24,209 bases of DNA, taken from Candidatus Aenigmatarchaeota archaeon. GTDB taxonomy: Archaea > Aenigmatarchaeota > Aenigmatarchaeia > QMZP01 > JAFGSV01. Both the position numbers and the translations under genes were made by a program. This document shows, piece after piece, positions 1-7,101 of this stretch. The notes beneath the pieces are model-generated. The model did no database searches. It saw only the letters and a program-made list of their open reading frames with translations, and was not told the DNA's origin. Position 1 is the first letter of the stretch, and each line of letters opens with the position of its first letter. Where the stretch lies: assembly GCA_020343635.1 (NCBI GenBank), contig CP070804.1, positions 382,368 to 406,576 of the forward strand, in the 5' to 3' direction.

Positions 1-1
1 A

Positions 2-2587
2 GGACCAGCTCGAAATGATTTCACTCCAGCAACCTCTGGACCTGTGATTACCTCTGGAGCAGCCATTGTTGGTGGTGCTGATCCGATATTTGTTGACACA
101 AACAAAATTGCTCTTTTCATTGACAGATCAGAGAGTGGTTGGAATCACTGGTTTACTGAGGTCTACACTGCTTCTGTGGATACACCTAAAACACTCACTC
201 TAAATACAACTTATGACTTCAGTTATACCATGGGAACTACAATACTTCTTGATCAAGCAGCTGGTAAATGGCTTATGTTTTATAACAACGGCACTGAACA
301 GTTTACAAACAACCCTGGACTAGGCACTGTGATATCAATGAAAACAGCTCCTGTAGTTGGTGGTTCTCCTCCTGACTCCACACCCCCTTCAATCCCACAA
401 AACCTTAATGCCGTAGCAGTTACTGATAATCAGATTGATCTTACCTGGGACGCCTCTAGTGATCCTGAGTCAGGTATAAGTAGATATTATATTTATAGAG
501 ACAGTGTTAATGTTGGGCAATCAACAACAACTTCATACTCAGATATAGGTCTTACTCCAAGCACAACCTACACCTATGAAGTATCTGCCGTTAATGGAGC
601 AGGATTAGAATCAAGTAAAAGTGATTCTAGTTCAGCAACAACTTTGGAAGACACCACTCCACCTGTCCGCTCCAATGGACAGCCAACAGGCACCCTTCCA
701 GCTGCTACAACCCAGACTACAATATCCCTTGACACTGACGAAGCTGCAACCTGCAAATATGACACCACCCCAAACACAAGTTATGCTGCAATGCCCAACA
801 CCTTCTCAACTACCGGCGGTCTCTCACACTCCCAACTTATAACCGGCCTTACAAATGGCAGCTCACACAACTACTATGTCCGCTGCCAAGATACATTAGG
901 TAATACCGACACAAATGACTTTACAATTAGCTTTTCCGTGGCTTCACAACCACCGTCTGATCTGAATGTGACTAATATCAATCCCAGTAATTATGAAACT
1001 GCCTATTTGGTGGAGGGTGATGACTATTACATTGATAGGACATATACCATTACTAATATACCATCAGCTTATGAGGGGCTTCTTTGGATTAAAACTGCAA
1101 ACAATGATAAAGGAAGCACAGGAGATAACTTCCTTACCTTCGATGTCAACAAAGACGTCACCGTGTACGTAGGGTACGCCTCCATCTCTCCGATACCTGC
1201 CTGGCTGAATACGTGGACAGAAGAAAACCAGCAGGTAACCACAACCATACTTAACTATGACCTATACAGCAAAAACTACTCAGCTGGACAGATAGGTCTA
1301 GGAGGAAACGAGGGAGGAGACAGTATGTACATAGTCTTGTTAAGGGATGTAGGTGGTGCTGTCTTTGAGGCGGAGGATGTTAACCAGGATGGAACTGTTG
1401 ACATGGCGGATTTGATTCTGGTGGGACAGAGCGTCGGTGGCGTTTATGATCCTCTTATGGATGTGAATGATGATTTGTATGTGAATCTTTTGGACCTGAT
1501 ACTCGTTGTCATAAAAATAATTGGCCCTCCTCCTGGTCCCACTTGCGGTGACGGCACGTGTGACGCCGATGAGACTTGTTCTACTTGCCCTACAGACTGC
1601 GGAGACTGTCCGCCTGTCCGCTCCAATGGACAGCCAACAGGCACCCTTCCAGCCGGCACAAACCAGACCACAATATCCCTTGACACCGACGAAGATGCAA
1701 CCTGCAAGTACGACACAACATCAGGAACAAGTTATTCCGCAATGCCCAACACCTTCTCAACCACAGGCGGCACTTCACACTCCCAGCTCATAACAAGCCT
1801 TACGAATGGCAGCTCATATACTTACTATGTCCGCTGCCAGGATACATCAGGCAATGCAAACACAGATGATTACCTGATTAGCTTTTCCGTGGCTTCATCT
1901 CCTCCTACAGGGGTTTGGGAGAACGAGCCTGCAGGTTTCATAGAGATCAGCGATCGGCCATTTAATTCACTCACCGAGGACCCGCAGTGGACCCACCAGG
2001 ACGAGTGTGGTCAGGGTGTCATAGAAAACGACCCCGCCGCGCCGCTCTCACCGCCCAACGTTCTTGCGAAGGTCTATCCGCCAGGTTCTGGCTGCTGCGG
2101 TGCTGAGGCGAGCATTGAATGGATAGTGAGAACCGACTCAGAGTTCTTTGCTGGTTGGTACTACAAAATAGAATCTGGCTTTCAGATGCCAGATCCTGGT
2201 CACGAACTCAAAGAGGTTATGTGGCAGACCACGCCGGAAAACAGTGGCCACAATTGGCCCAGTTCTGGTGGATCGGGGACGGGTCCGACCTTCACGTGGG
2301 ACTTCCGGTGGAATCACGTGGGAAACGGCGGGACCGCAGATACTTGGATTGGTCCGACGCTTAATAAAGGCCAATGGTATAAATTTGAATTGCATATTGT
2401 GCATGGCGGCGAAGTTAAAGGTTGGGTCGATGGCGAACTCGCCTGGTCCGGTACTCCGGACTGGACTGGCACGACTGGTTTCGAGGCAATCATAATCAAC
2501 GATTGTTGGGGCGGTTGTGTCGGAGACTCGGTAGATAACGAACAGCGCCTCTGGTACGATCACTTCTACCTGAGCGCACCACCGTAA
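2..2587 (+). CDS. Secreted multidomain dockerin/lectin-like protein, 5'-truncated by window edge
   Basis: The reading frame is open from base 2, so the N-terminus and any signal peptide lie outside the window; the GTG at 44 is only the first internal start-type codon. Domains by base position: a fibronectin type III domain (about 389-640), a duplicated Cys-containing beta domain (661-946 and 1612-1897), an unrecognised beta-rich segment between them (about 960-1360), a type I dockerin with two EF-hand-like loops (DVNQDGTVDMADL near 1375 and DVNDDLYVNLLDL near 1459), a Cys-rich motif CGDGTCDADETCSTCPTDC near 1541, and a C-terminal segment (about 1911-2584) with the look of a concanavalin A-like lectin/glucanase fold. 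Dockerins bind cohesins, so the protein is probably extracellular and part of an adhesive or polysaccharide-binding assembly. No catalytic residues are evident. It ends 25 bp from the convergent ino1 stop. Confidence 0.85.
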   Translation, partial: GPARNDFTPATSGPVITSGAAIVGGADPIFVDTNKIALFIDRSESGWNHWFTEVYTASVDTPKTLTLNTTYDFSYTMGTTILLDQAAGKWLMFYNNGTEQFTNNPGLGTVISMKTAPVVGGSPPDSTPPSIPQNLNAVAVTDNQIDLTWDASSDPESGISRYYIYRDSVNVGQSTTTSYSDIGLTPSTTYTYEVSAVNGAGLESSKSDSSSATTLEDTTPPVRSNGQPTGTLPAATTQTTISLDTDEAATCKYDTTPNTSYAAMPNTFSTTGGLSHSQLITGLTNGSSHNYYVRCQDTLGNTDTNDFTISFSVASQPPSDLNVTNINPSNYETAYLVEGDDYYIDRTYTITNIPSAYEGLLWIKTANNDKGSTGDNFLTFDVNKDVTVYVGYASISPIPAWLNTWTEENQQVTTTILNYDLYSKNYSAGQIGLGGNEGGDSMYIVLLRDVGGAVFEAEDVNQDGTVDMADLILVGQSVGGVYDPLMDVNDDLYVNLLDLILVVIKIIGPPPGPTCGDGTCDADETCSTCPTDCGDCPPVRSNGQPTGTLPAGTNQTTISLDTDEDATCKYDTTSGTSYSAMPNTFSTTGGTSHSQLITSLTNGSSYTYYVRCQDTSGNANTDDYLISFSVASSPPTGVWENEPAGFIEISDRPFNSLTEDPQWTHQDECGQGVIENDPAAPLSPPNVLAKVYPPGSGCCGAEASIEWIVRTDSEFFAGWYYKIESGFQMPDPGHELKEVMWQTTPENSGHNWPSSGGSGTGPTFTWDFRWNHVGNGGTADTWIGPTLNKGQWYKFELHIVHGGEVKGWVDGELAWSGTPDWTGTTGFEAIIINDCWGGCVGDSVDNEQRLWYDHFYLSAPP
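661..946 (+). repeat. Intragenic repeat, copy 1
   Basis: This 286-bp segment encodes a domain starting PPVRSNGQPTGTLPA and ending near FSVAS. It aligns without gaps, by my reading, to 1612-1897 in the same gene (offset 951 bp). Long stretches are identical at DNA level, including the first ~40 bases and the stretch ending in gcttttccgtggcttca. Confidence 0.92.
1612..1897 (+). repeat. Intragenic repeat, copy 2
   Basis: This is the second copy of the 286-bp domain-coding unit, in frame with the first and separated from it by the dockerin and Cys-rich motif. Most differences look synonymous or conservative, which suggests recent duplication or gene conversion. Confidence 0.92.
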
Positions 2588-2612
2588 TTTATTCTTAGCA
2601 ATAGTACCGACT

Positions 2613-3926
2613 TCATAATTTATAGTACTCCAGCCCCAGGTGTGTTATCGGCTCCTCGCCCATCATGTGCCTCAGCGTGTTCTTCAGCTTAGTGTGCTGT
2701 ATGAACAGGTCATGCTCCGGGTATACCTCAGGCGCATGCATCGGCGCCTTGAAGTAGAATGAAAGCCACTCCTGGACTCCCTTCATTCCCGCCCTTTGGG
2801 CGAGGTCCATGAAGAGCGCGAGATCGAGAACAACTGGCGCCGCCAGTATGCTGTCCTTGCACAGGAAGTTGATCTTTATCTGCATGGGGTATCCCAGCCA
2901 TCCAAAAATATCGATGTTGTCCCAGCCCTCCTTGTCGTCTCCCTTGGGAGGGTAGTAGTTTATCCTCACCTTGTGATAGGCGTCCTTATAGAGGTCAGGG
3001 TACATCTCAGGCTGGAATATGTACTCCAGCGCCGACTTCTTGCTGATCTCCTTGCTTTTGAACGAGCCCGGGTCATCGAGCACGAGCCCGTCCCTGTTGC
3101 CGAGGATGTTGGTGGAGAACCAGCCCTTCACACCCAGCATCCTTGATTTGATACCGGGCGCAACCATGGTCTTCATGAGCGTCTGACCTGTCTTGAAGTC
3201 CTTCCCTGAGATTGCGACTACCTTCTCCCTGGCGAGGGCATCAAGCGCCGGTATGTCCGTGGTCAGGTGGGGAGCCCCGTTGGCATAAGGAACCCCCTCC
3301 ATTATCGAAGCATAAGCGTATATCATTGAGGGTGATATCCATTCGCTGTTCTCCTGCAGGCCCCTCTCGAAGGATTCTATGCTCTCGTGCACGGGCTTAT
3401 GCACTATGTACACCTCTGTGCTAGCACACCAGACCGTGACCATCCTTGCGAGGTTGTGCTCACGCCTGAAGCGTCTGATGTCTTCCCTCACCTGCTCGGC
3501 CAGGTCCCATTTGGTCGCCCCCTGCTTGATGTTGGTTCCTTCAATATTCTTGACGAAGTTCTGGTCGAAAACCGCAGGCATGGGCTTTATCTTCTCGAGA
3601 TCTTCCCTGACGTCATCCAGATCCCGTACGTCAAGCACCCCCGCCTTCCTGGCGGCCTCGTAGGCGTTGTCTCCGAATATGTCCCAGGCCGCGAATTCTA
3701 TGTCTAGCAGGTCAGCGAGAGGGACGAAATCCCTGACCATCGGCGTCCTGTGCTCGTCCCTTCTTCCCAGCCTTATGGTCTGCATCTGTGACACGCTCCC
3801 AAAGGGCTTCGAAAGGCCCTTTCTGATGCGCATCACCCCGGCCATGAAGGTGGTGCTCACCGCTCCAAGCCCGGGTATCAAAATGCCTAATTTGCCTTCG
3901 GCAGGCTTTATCTCAGTCTTTGGCAT
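2613..3926 (-). CDS. ino1: L-myo-inositol-1-phosphate synthase
   Basis: This 437-residue protein belongs to the inositol-1-phosphate synthase family, which converts glucose-6-phosphate to inositol-1-phosphate using NAD. Visible signatures are a dinucleotide-binding loop near residue 16 (GILIPGLGAVSTT), SGKDFKTGQTLMK, NILGNRDG and a lysine-rich C-terminal part (WLGYPMQIKINFLCKDSILA). In archaea the product feeds inositol phospholipids or di-inositol-phosphate solutes; which applies here is not shown. The frame stays open 47 codons upstream, but that stretch runs through AT-rich promoter DNA, and the ATG at 3926 starts a family-like N-terminus (MPKTEIKPAEGKLGILIPG). The gene diverges from a PadR-type regulator across 76 bp holding two matching palindromes, so regulation by that neighbour is likely. 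Family assignment is firm; the physiological role is inferred. Confidence 0.93.
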   Translation of the reverse strand: MPKTEIKPAEGKLGILIPGLGAVSTTFMAGVMRIRKGLSKPFGSVSQMQTIRLGRRDEHRTPMVRDFVPLADLLDIEFAAWDIFGDNAYEAARKAGVLDVRDLDDVREDLEKIKPMPAVFDQNFVKNIEGTNIKQGATKWDLAEQVREDIRRFRREHNLARMVTVWCASTEVYIVHKPVHESIESFERGLQENSEWISPSMIYAYASIMEGVPYANGAPHLTTDIPALDALAREKVVAISGKDFKTGQTLMKTMVAPGIKSRMLGVKGWFSTNILGNRDGLVLDDPGSFKSKEISKKSALEYIFQPEMYPDLYKDAYHKVRINYYPPKGDDKEGWDNIDIFGWLGYPMQIKINFLCKDSILAAPVVLDLALFMDLAQRAGMKGVQEWLSFYFKAPMHAPEVYPEHDLFIQHTKLKNTLRHMMGEEPITHLGLEYYKL

Positions 3927-3938
3927 GATATCATCCAA

Positions 3939-3958
3939 TATTTTATATCTATAAAATA
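3939..3958. promoter_or_regulatory. Palindromic operator candidate at the ino1 promoter
   Basis: The sequence TATTTTA-TATCTA-TAAAATA is a 20-bp near-perfect palindrome with 9-bp arms around a TC centre. It lies 12 bp upstream of the ino1 ATG and overlaps the most TATA-like sequence there. The same outer arms with the same 6-bp spacing recur at 3975-3994. Confidence 0.7.
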
Positions 3959-3974
3959 GTTGAGCAAACTTATA

Positions 3975-3994
3975 TATTTTACGAATGTAAAATA
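3975..3994. promoter_or_regulatory. Palindromic operator candidate at the padR promoter
   Basis: The sequence TATTTTA-CGAATG-TAAAATA is a palindrome with 8-bp arms, 8 bp upstream of the padR ATG and next to the TATA-like stretch ttatatatttt. Its centre is 36 bp from the centre of the matching site at 3939-3958. Autoregulation by the adjacent PadR protein is inferred. Confidence 0.7.
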
Positions 3995-4002
3995 ATTCAA
4001 TT

Positions 4003-4320
4003 ATGGTGCGCAAAGTGCTGAAAAGGCTTGAAGACCTGAATACGAAGGGCTGCTTGTGGATGTACATTCTCAGGATACTGTCAGACAGGCCGGTTCATGC
4101 ATATACCCTGCGCCGGGAGATTGAGAGGAGATTCGGCTTCAGGCCGGGAACAGTGACCGCTTACAGGGTCCTTTACTCGCTGACCTCAGGAGGCTTCGTG
4201 ACAAAGAAGTCAGAAGGCAGGAGAAAGGTGTACAGGATAACAGGAAAGGGCAGGGACGAACTCCGGGAAGCGGTCAGGTTCTATAAGAAACAGGTCAGTG
4301 TTCTGTCATCAGCAATTTAG
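4003..4320 (+). CDS. PadR-family winged-helix transcriptional regulator
   Basis: This 105-residue protein has the PadR layout: an N-terminal helix, a winged-helix domain with HAYTLRREIERRFG at about residue 32 and the recognition-helix region GTVTAYRVLYSLTSGGFV, then the wing (KKSEGRRKVYRITGKGRDEL). The short C-terminal helix fits the minimal PadR form that dimerises. PadR proteins usually repress their own gene and a neighbour. Here the neighbour is divergent ino1, and the intergenic space holds two copies of TATTTTA-N6-TAAAATA. No effector can be read from the sequence. Its 3' end overlaps the convergent pilin gene by 12 bp. Confidence 0.88.
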   Translation: MVRKVLKRLEDLNTKGCLWMYILRILSDRPVHAYTLRREIERRFGFRPGTVTAYRVLYSLTSGGFVTKKSEGRRKVYRITGKGRDELREAVRFYKKQVSVLSSAI

Positions 4321-4686
4321 AATCACTGTTTTCGCAATTCCGGCGCCACCGTGTAACCTGTAGCGGCAATCGCCCGAACATGAATGCGACATTGTCGAGG
4401 TTTCCTGTTCCCCGATAACTACTACATTCCATGTCTCGGTTGTGATCTGAGCTCCCGTGGTAAAATTGGTTACCGAAATTTCAGATACGTCAATGCCCCC
4501 TGTTCCTATGTTTTTGACTATGATTCTTACCTCGCCACTTCCTATACAGAACGAATCTACTATGTCTATCTGATAGGCTGTGAGTCCTCCCGCGTACTGT
4601 GATATGTAAGTCCAGCCCATACCAGCGAGAGAGACAGTAATAAGGAGAAGAATAATTATTGCAATTACAGGTGTTATCCCTTTCAT
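4309..4686 (-). CDS. Archaeal type IV pilin-like protein with class III signal peptide
   Basis: This 125-residue protein begins MKG-ITPVIAIIILLLITV, a short basic leader ending in Gly followed by a long hydrophobic helix. That matches the archaeal prepilin-peptidase (class III) signal, with cleavage expected after Gly3. The hydrophobic helix would form the fibre core, and the rest (about residues 35-125) is a small beta-rich head with four Cys (about residues 47, 103, 107 and 125). No pilus assembly genes are adjacent, though a secretion/pilus-type ATPase lies at 23578-24209. Its 3' end overlaps padR by 12 bp. Whether it is an adhesive pilin or a pseudopilin-like surface protein is unknown. 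Confidence 0.8.
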   Translation of the reverse strand: MKGITPVIAIIILLLITVSLAGMGWTYISQYAGGLTAYQIDIVDSFCIGSGEVRIIVKNIGTGGIDVSEISVTNFTTGAQITTETWNVVVIGEQETSTMSHSCSGDCRYRLHGGAGIAKTVILNC

Positions 4687-4734
4687 AGACCTTCATTAAT
4701 ATTCTGGTCAAGACCAATTAAAAAGTTTCAGGTC

Positions 4735-5415
4735 TTATCTGAGTTCTTTGGGCGTGAAAAGGCCAATTTTAGTCAAGGCCGAGAGGGTGTGTATCAGCGG
4801 ATTCGTTTTCTTTCCGTAAGCCTTTGTCTTCCTATTCTTTATGGCCTTCTGAAGCTCTTCAGCTCTGGCTATATCCGCTTCTGTGTACCCGTTGCACATC
4901 TCGTACCTGCAGTGGGAGTCTGAGCCGCCTATCATCCCAAGATGATTCTTCCTGGCGAACTCCTCGGCCTTCCGGTTGAAGTAGTCAAACAGGACCCTGG
5001 CGTTCATGGTCTCGACCCCATCGAAATGATCCTTGTACTCCTCAGTCATCCTGAAGTGGTTCCTCAAGAAATCGAACGGATGAGCCACTATAAGCAGCCC
5101 TCCCTGGTCCTTTACCTTGTCCTTCACCTCAAGGAATTCCCCAGGCTTTATGTCCTCGTTTATGAACAGTGCCAGTATCTCTCCTATCTTTCTCCCGTCG
5201 TGGAATACCCTCACTTCCTCGCCCTTTATTACGTGAATTCGTTCCCTCTTTCCTGCCGCCAGCACGCGTTTCCAGCCCTTCGTAGTATTGTGGTCTGTGA
5301 CAGCTATTCCGTTCATGCCCTTAATCTTGGCGGTCTTCACGAAATCCTCTGGGCTGACTATGGCGTCACTTGAGTAGAAGGTGTGCGCATGCAGTTCGAA
5401 CTTCATGGGTTTCAC
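4735..5415 (-). CDS. PHP-domain metal-dependent phosphoesterase
   Basis: This 226-residue protein carries the PHP metal-ligand set: H9-A-H11 near the N-terminus, D41-H42-N43, E66/E67, H112-P113 and the C-terminal GSDSH (D166, H168). Such proteins hydrolyse phosphoester bonds in nucleotides or nucleic acids using two or three metal ions; the substrate here is unknown. The GTG start at 5415 overlaps the rnp2 stop as GTGA. An ATG three codons on (5406) is an alternative start. It is the last gene of the rnp3-rnp2-PHP unit, and coupling to two RNase P proteins suggests, but does not prove, a role in RNA metabolism. Confidence 0.87.
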   Translation of the reverse strand: MKPMKFELHAHTFYSSDAIVSPEDFVKTAKIKGMNGIAVTDHNTTKGWKRVLAAGKRERIHVIKGEEVRVFHDGRKIGEILALFINEDIKPGEFLEVKDKVKDQGGLLIVAHPFDFLRNHFRMTEEYKDHFDGVETMNARVLFDYFNRKAEEFARKNHLGMIGGSDSHCRYEMCNGYTEADIARAEELQKAIKNRKTKAYGKKTNPLIHTLSALTKIGLFTPKELR

Positions 5416-5753
5416 CTGGTCTTTTCCTTACCTGATTTTATGGTTCCCGAGACTCTCAGAACACGGATTATGACCTTTGCGTCCCCTATCTGGTGGATGA
5501 GCGCAAGTGAAACCTTGACATCATCCACGCTCTTTGGAGTACACGAAAGCCACCCTTCCTGCTTACCGGAATTCCACAGGTTCCTTATCATCTTCACATT
5601 AGAATGCGAAAAGCCCTTCTCTCCCATCCAGTTGATTATAGAGTTGAGGGCAGCTCCCTTGACGTCATCGTAAGATAATGGAGAGTCAGAATGGACCCTG
5701 AATGTCAGGTACCGCTTCTTCTCTTTCATGGTTGGCAGCCTCTTCAGCTTCAT
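5412..5753 (-). CDS. rnp2: RNase P protein component 2 (Pop5 family)
   Basis: This 113-residue protein matches archaeal Pop5/Rnp2: it opens MKLKRLPTMKEKKRYLTFRV, followed by a small alpha/beta ferredoxin-like core and a basic C-terminus. Pop5 pairs with Rpp30 and supports the RNase P RNA in removing tRNA 5' leaders. I chose the ATG at 5753, which forms a 4-bp ATGA overlap with the rnp3 stop; the longer frame adds only a Gly-rich stretch lying inside rnp3. The partner gene directly upstream supports the call. The downstream PHP gene overlaps its stop by 4 bp. Confidence 0.88.
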   Translation of the reverse strand: MKLKRLPTMKEKKRYLTFRVHSDSPLSYDDVKGAALNSIINWMGEKGFSHSNVKMIRNLWNSGKQEGWLSCTPKSVDDVKVSLALIHQIGDAKVIIRVLRVSGTIKSGKEKTR

Positions 5754-6400
5754 TCCCCCACCTCCACTCCGGGTCTTATCCATTTGCCTGCCAGCCTTTT
5801 CAGGTTCTCCTCCACCACATGACCGGACATGCTCTTCTTTATCTCGGACTCATCGAAACCAAGGACCTTTCCGAAGGCCGTGAGCTCTGATGGCGAACGC
5901 AGACCAAATTCCGAAAGCGCCCCCGAAACTATCGCGAACGGGGCTTTGAACGTCTTCACAGACTGGGCGTTCTTCAGCATCTGTGAGAATATCCTGCCCC
6001 TCTCTTCAAGCGTTGAGTGAAGCAGCACACCGAACTCGAAGGCTATCCTCACATTGTTCTCCTTTGCGAGCTTTGCCATGACGGCGTCTATCCTGCCATC
6101 TTTTCCAGGAAGAAGGATATCGAGTTCAGGGGTTTCAAGCGCGACCCTGTTCATCCTGTCGTCCCTTCCTTCAACGGCTATCATCCCGAACTTCTTCCTC
6201 TCCTTTATTACCCTTCTCTTCATGATCTCCGGGCTCTTCTCGTCTATAACGAGTCCTCTGACCAGTTCTGTCTCTGTCCTTCCTTTTACGATCTCCTTAT
6301 CGCCCAGAATGCACACGCCGTTCCAGCCGAGTTTTTCAGCCATTCCGGCAAGCTCTTTCGGATTCGAGTCATCGCGTACGCAGTAGTCCCATAGTTTCAT
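5750..6400 (-). CDS. rnp3: RNase P protein component 3 (Rpp30 family)
   Basis: This 216-residue protein fits the archaeal Rpp30/Rnp3 TIM-barrel protein, the partner of Pop5 in RNase P. It shows a first strand KLWDYCVRDD, the strand-rich stretch LETPELDILLPGKDGRIDAVMAKLAKENNVRIAFEFG, and the late SGALSEFGLRSPSELTAFGKVLG segment. Structural classifications place the fold with the PHP superfamily, but the PHP metal-binding H-x-H is absent here, as expected for a non-catalytic member. It is the first gene of a minus-strand unit followed by rnp2 and a catalytic-looking PHP gene. It diverges from pcm across 46 bp. Confidence 0.88.
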   Translation of the reverse strand: MKLWDYCVRDDSNPKELAGMAEKLGWNGVCILGDKEIVKGRTETELVRGLVIDEKSPEIMKRRVIKERKKFGMIAVEGRDDRMNRVALETPELDILLPGKDGRIDAVMAKLAKENNVRIAFEFGVLLHSTLEERGRIFSQMLKNAQSVKTFKAPFAIVSGALSEFGLRSPSELTAFGKVLGFDESEIKKSMSGHVVEENLKRLAGKWIRPGVEVGE

Positions 6401-6446
6401 AAAAGTAATTAGTCAAGAAATTAAATAAATTAAGTAGGAGATAATT
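6401..6446. promoter_or_regulatory. Divergent promoter region, rnp3 / pcm
   Basis: This 46-bp AT-rich gap contains attaaataaattaag, TATA-like on both strands. On the plus side, aggag about 7 nt before the pcm ATG could serve as a ribosome binding site. Confidence 0.5.
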
Positions 6447-7079
6447 ATGGGCATAAATGAAGACAGGGAGATGCTTATCAGCAAGCTCATTGGAGAGGGA
6501 TACCTCAAGAGCGAGAAGATTATCGAGACCTTCAGAGAGGTCCCAAGGGAGATGTTCGTCCCGGAGAGCGATCTGGCGAATGCATATGGAGACTATCCCC
6601 TGCAGATAGGATGCGGCCAGACCATATCAGCTCCCCACATGGTCGCGATAATGACAGAGCTTCTCAGGCCTCATAAAACCGAAAATATACTTGAGATAGG
6701 TTCAGGATCCGGATACCAGGCAGCCATACTGTCAAAACTCGTCAAGAATGTATACACCGTCGAGCTCGAACCTGAGCTTGCGCAGACCGCAGCCGAGAAC
6801 TTGCGGAAGGCCGGATGCACCAATGTCAGCGTCTTTGAAGGAGACGGGAGCCGCGGTTATCCGCCCTTCGCTCCCTATGACAAAATACTGGTCACATGCG
6901 CCACGCCTGACATAATGAAGGCATGGAAGGACCAGCTGAAGGAAGGCGGATGGATCATAGCTCCTGTGGGGGGTTTCTATCATCAGGAGCTGATATTGCT
7001 GAAAAAGACCAAAGACGGATTCGAGGAACAGAGGCACGGAGGCTGCATATTCGTGCCTCTGAGGAATGAAAGGCTTTAA
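6447..7079 (+). CDS. pcm: Protein-L-isoaspartate O-methyltransferase
   Basis: This 210-residue protein, a typical Pcm length, carries the family signatures: an N-terminal VPREMFVP, the substrate-loop motif GQTISAPHM (about residues 57-65), and the SAM-binding motif I ILEIGSGSGYQAA (81-93), followed by an acidic strand end (VELEPE). Pcm methylates L-isoaspartyl residues so that damaged proteins can be repaired. An aggag sequence precedes the ATG by about 7 nt. The MFS gene follows after 22 bp, probably in the same transcript. Confidence 0.95.
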   Translation: MGINEDREMLISKLIGEGYLKSEKIIETFREVPREMFVPESDLANAYGDYPLQIGCGQTISAPHMVAIMTELLRPHKTENILEIGSGSGYQAAILSKLVKNVYTVELEPELAQTAAENLRKAGCTNVSVFEGDGSRGYPPFAPYDKILVTCATPDIMKAWKDQLKEGGWIIAPVGGFYHQELILLKKTKDGFEEQRHGGCIFVPLRNERL

Positions 7080-7101
7080 ACCGAAATGATAGGGGGTTAC
7101 T

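Noticed and set aside
2138..2563. 141-residue minus-strand frame in the lectin-like domain
   Set aside because: It is a shadow of the plus-strand domain, which continues a single open frame from base 2.
3927..4067. 47-codon N-terminal extension of inositol-1-phosphate synthase
   Set aside because: It would run through both palindromes and the padR start, and its residues do not resemble the family N-terminus.
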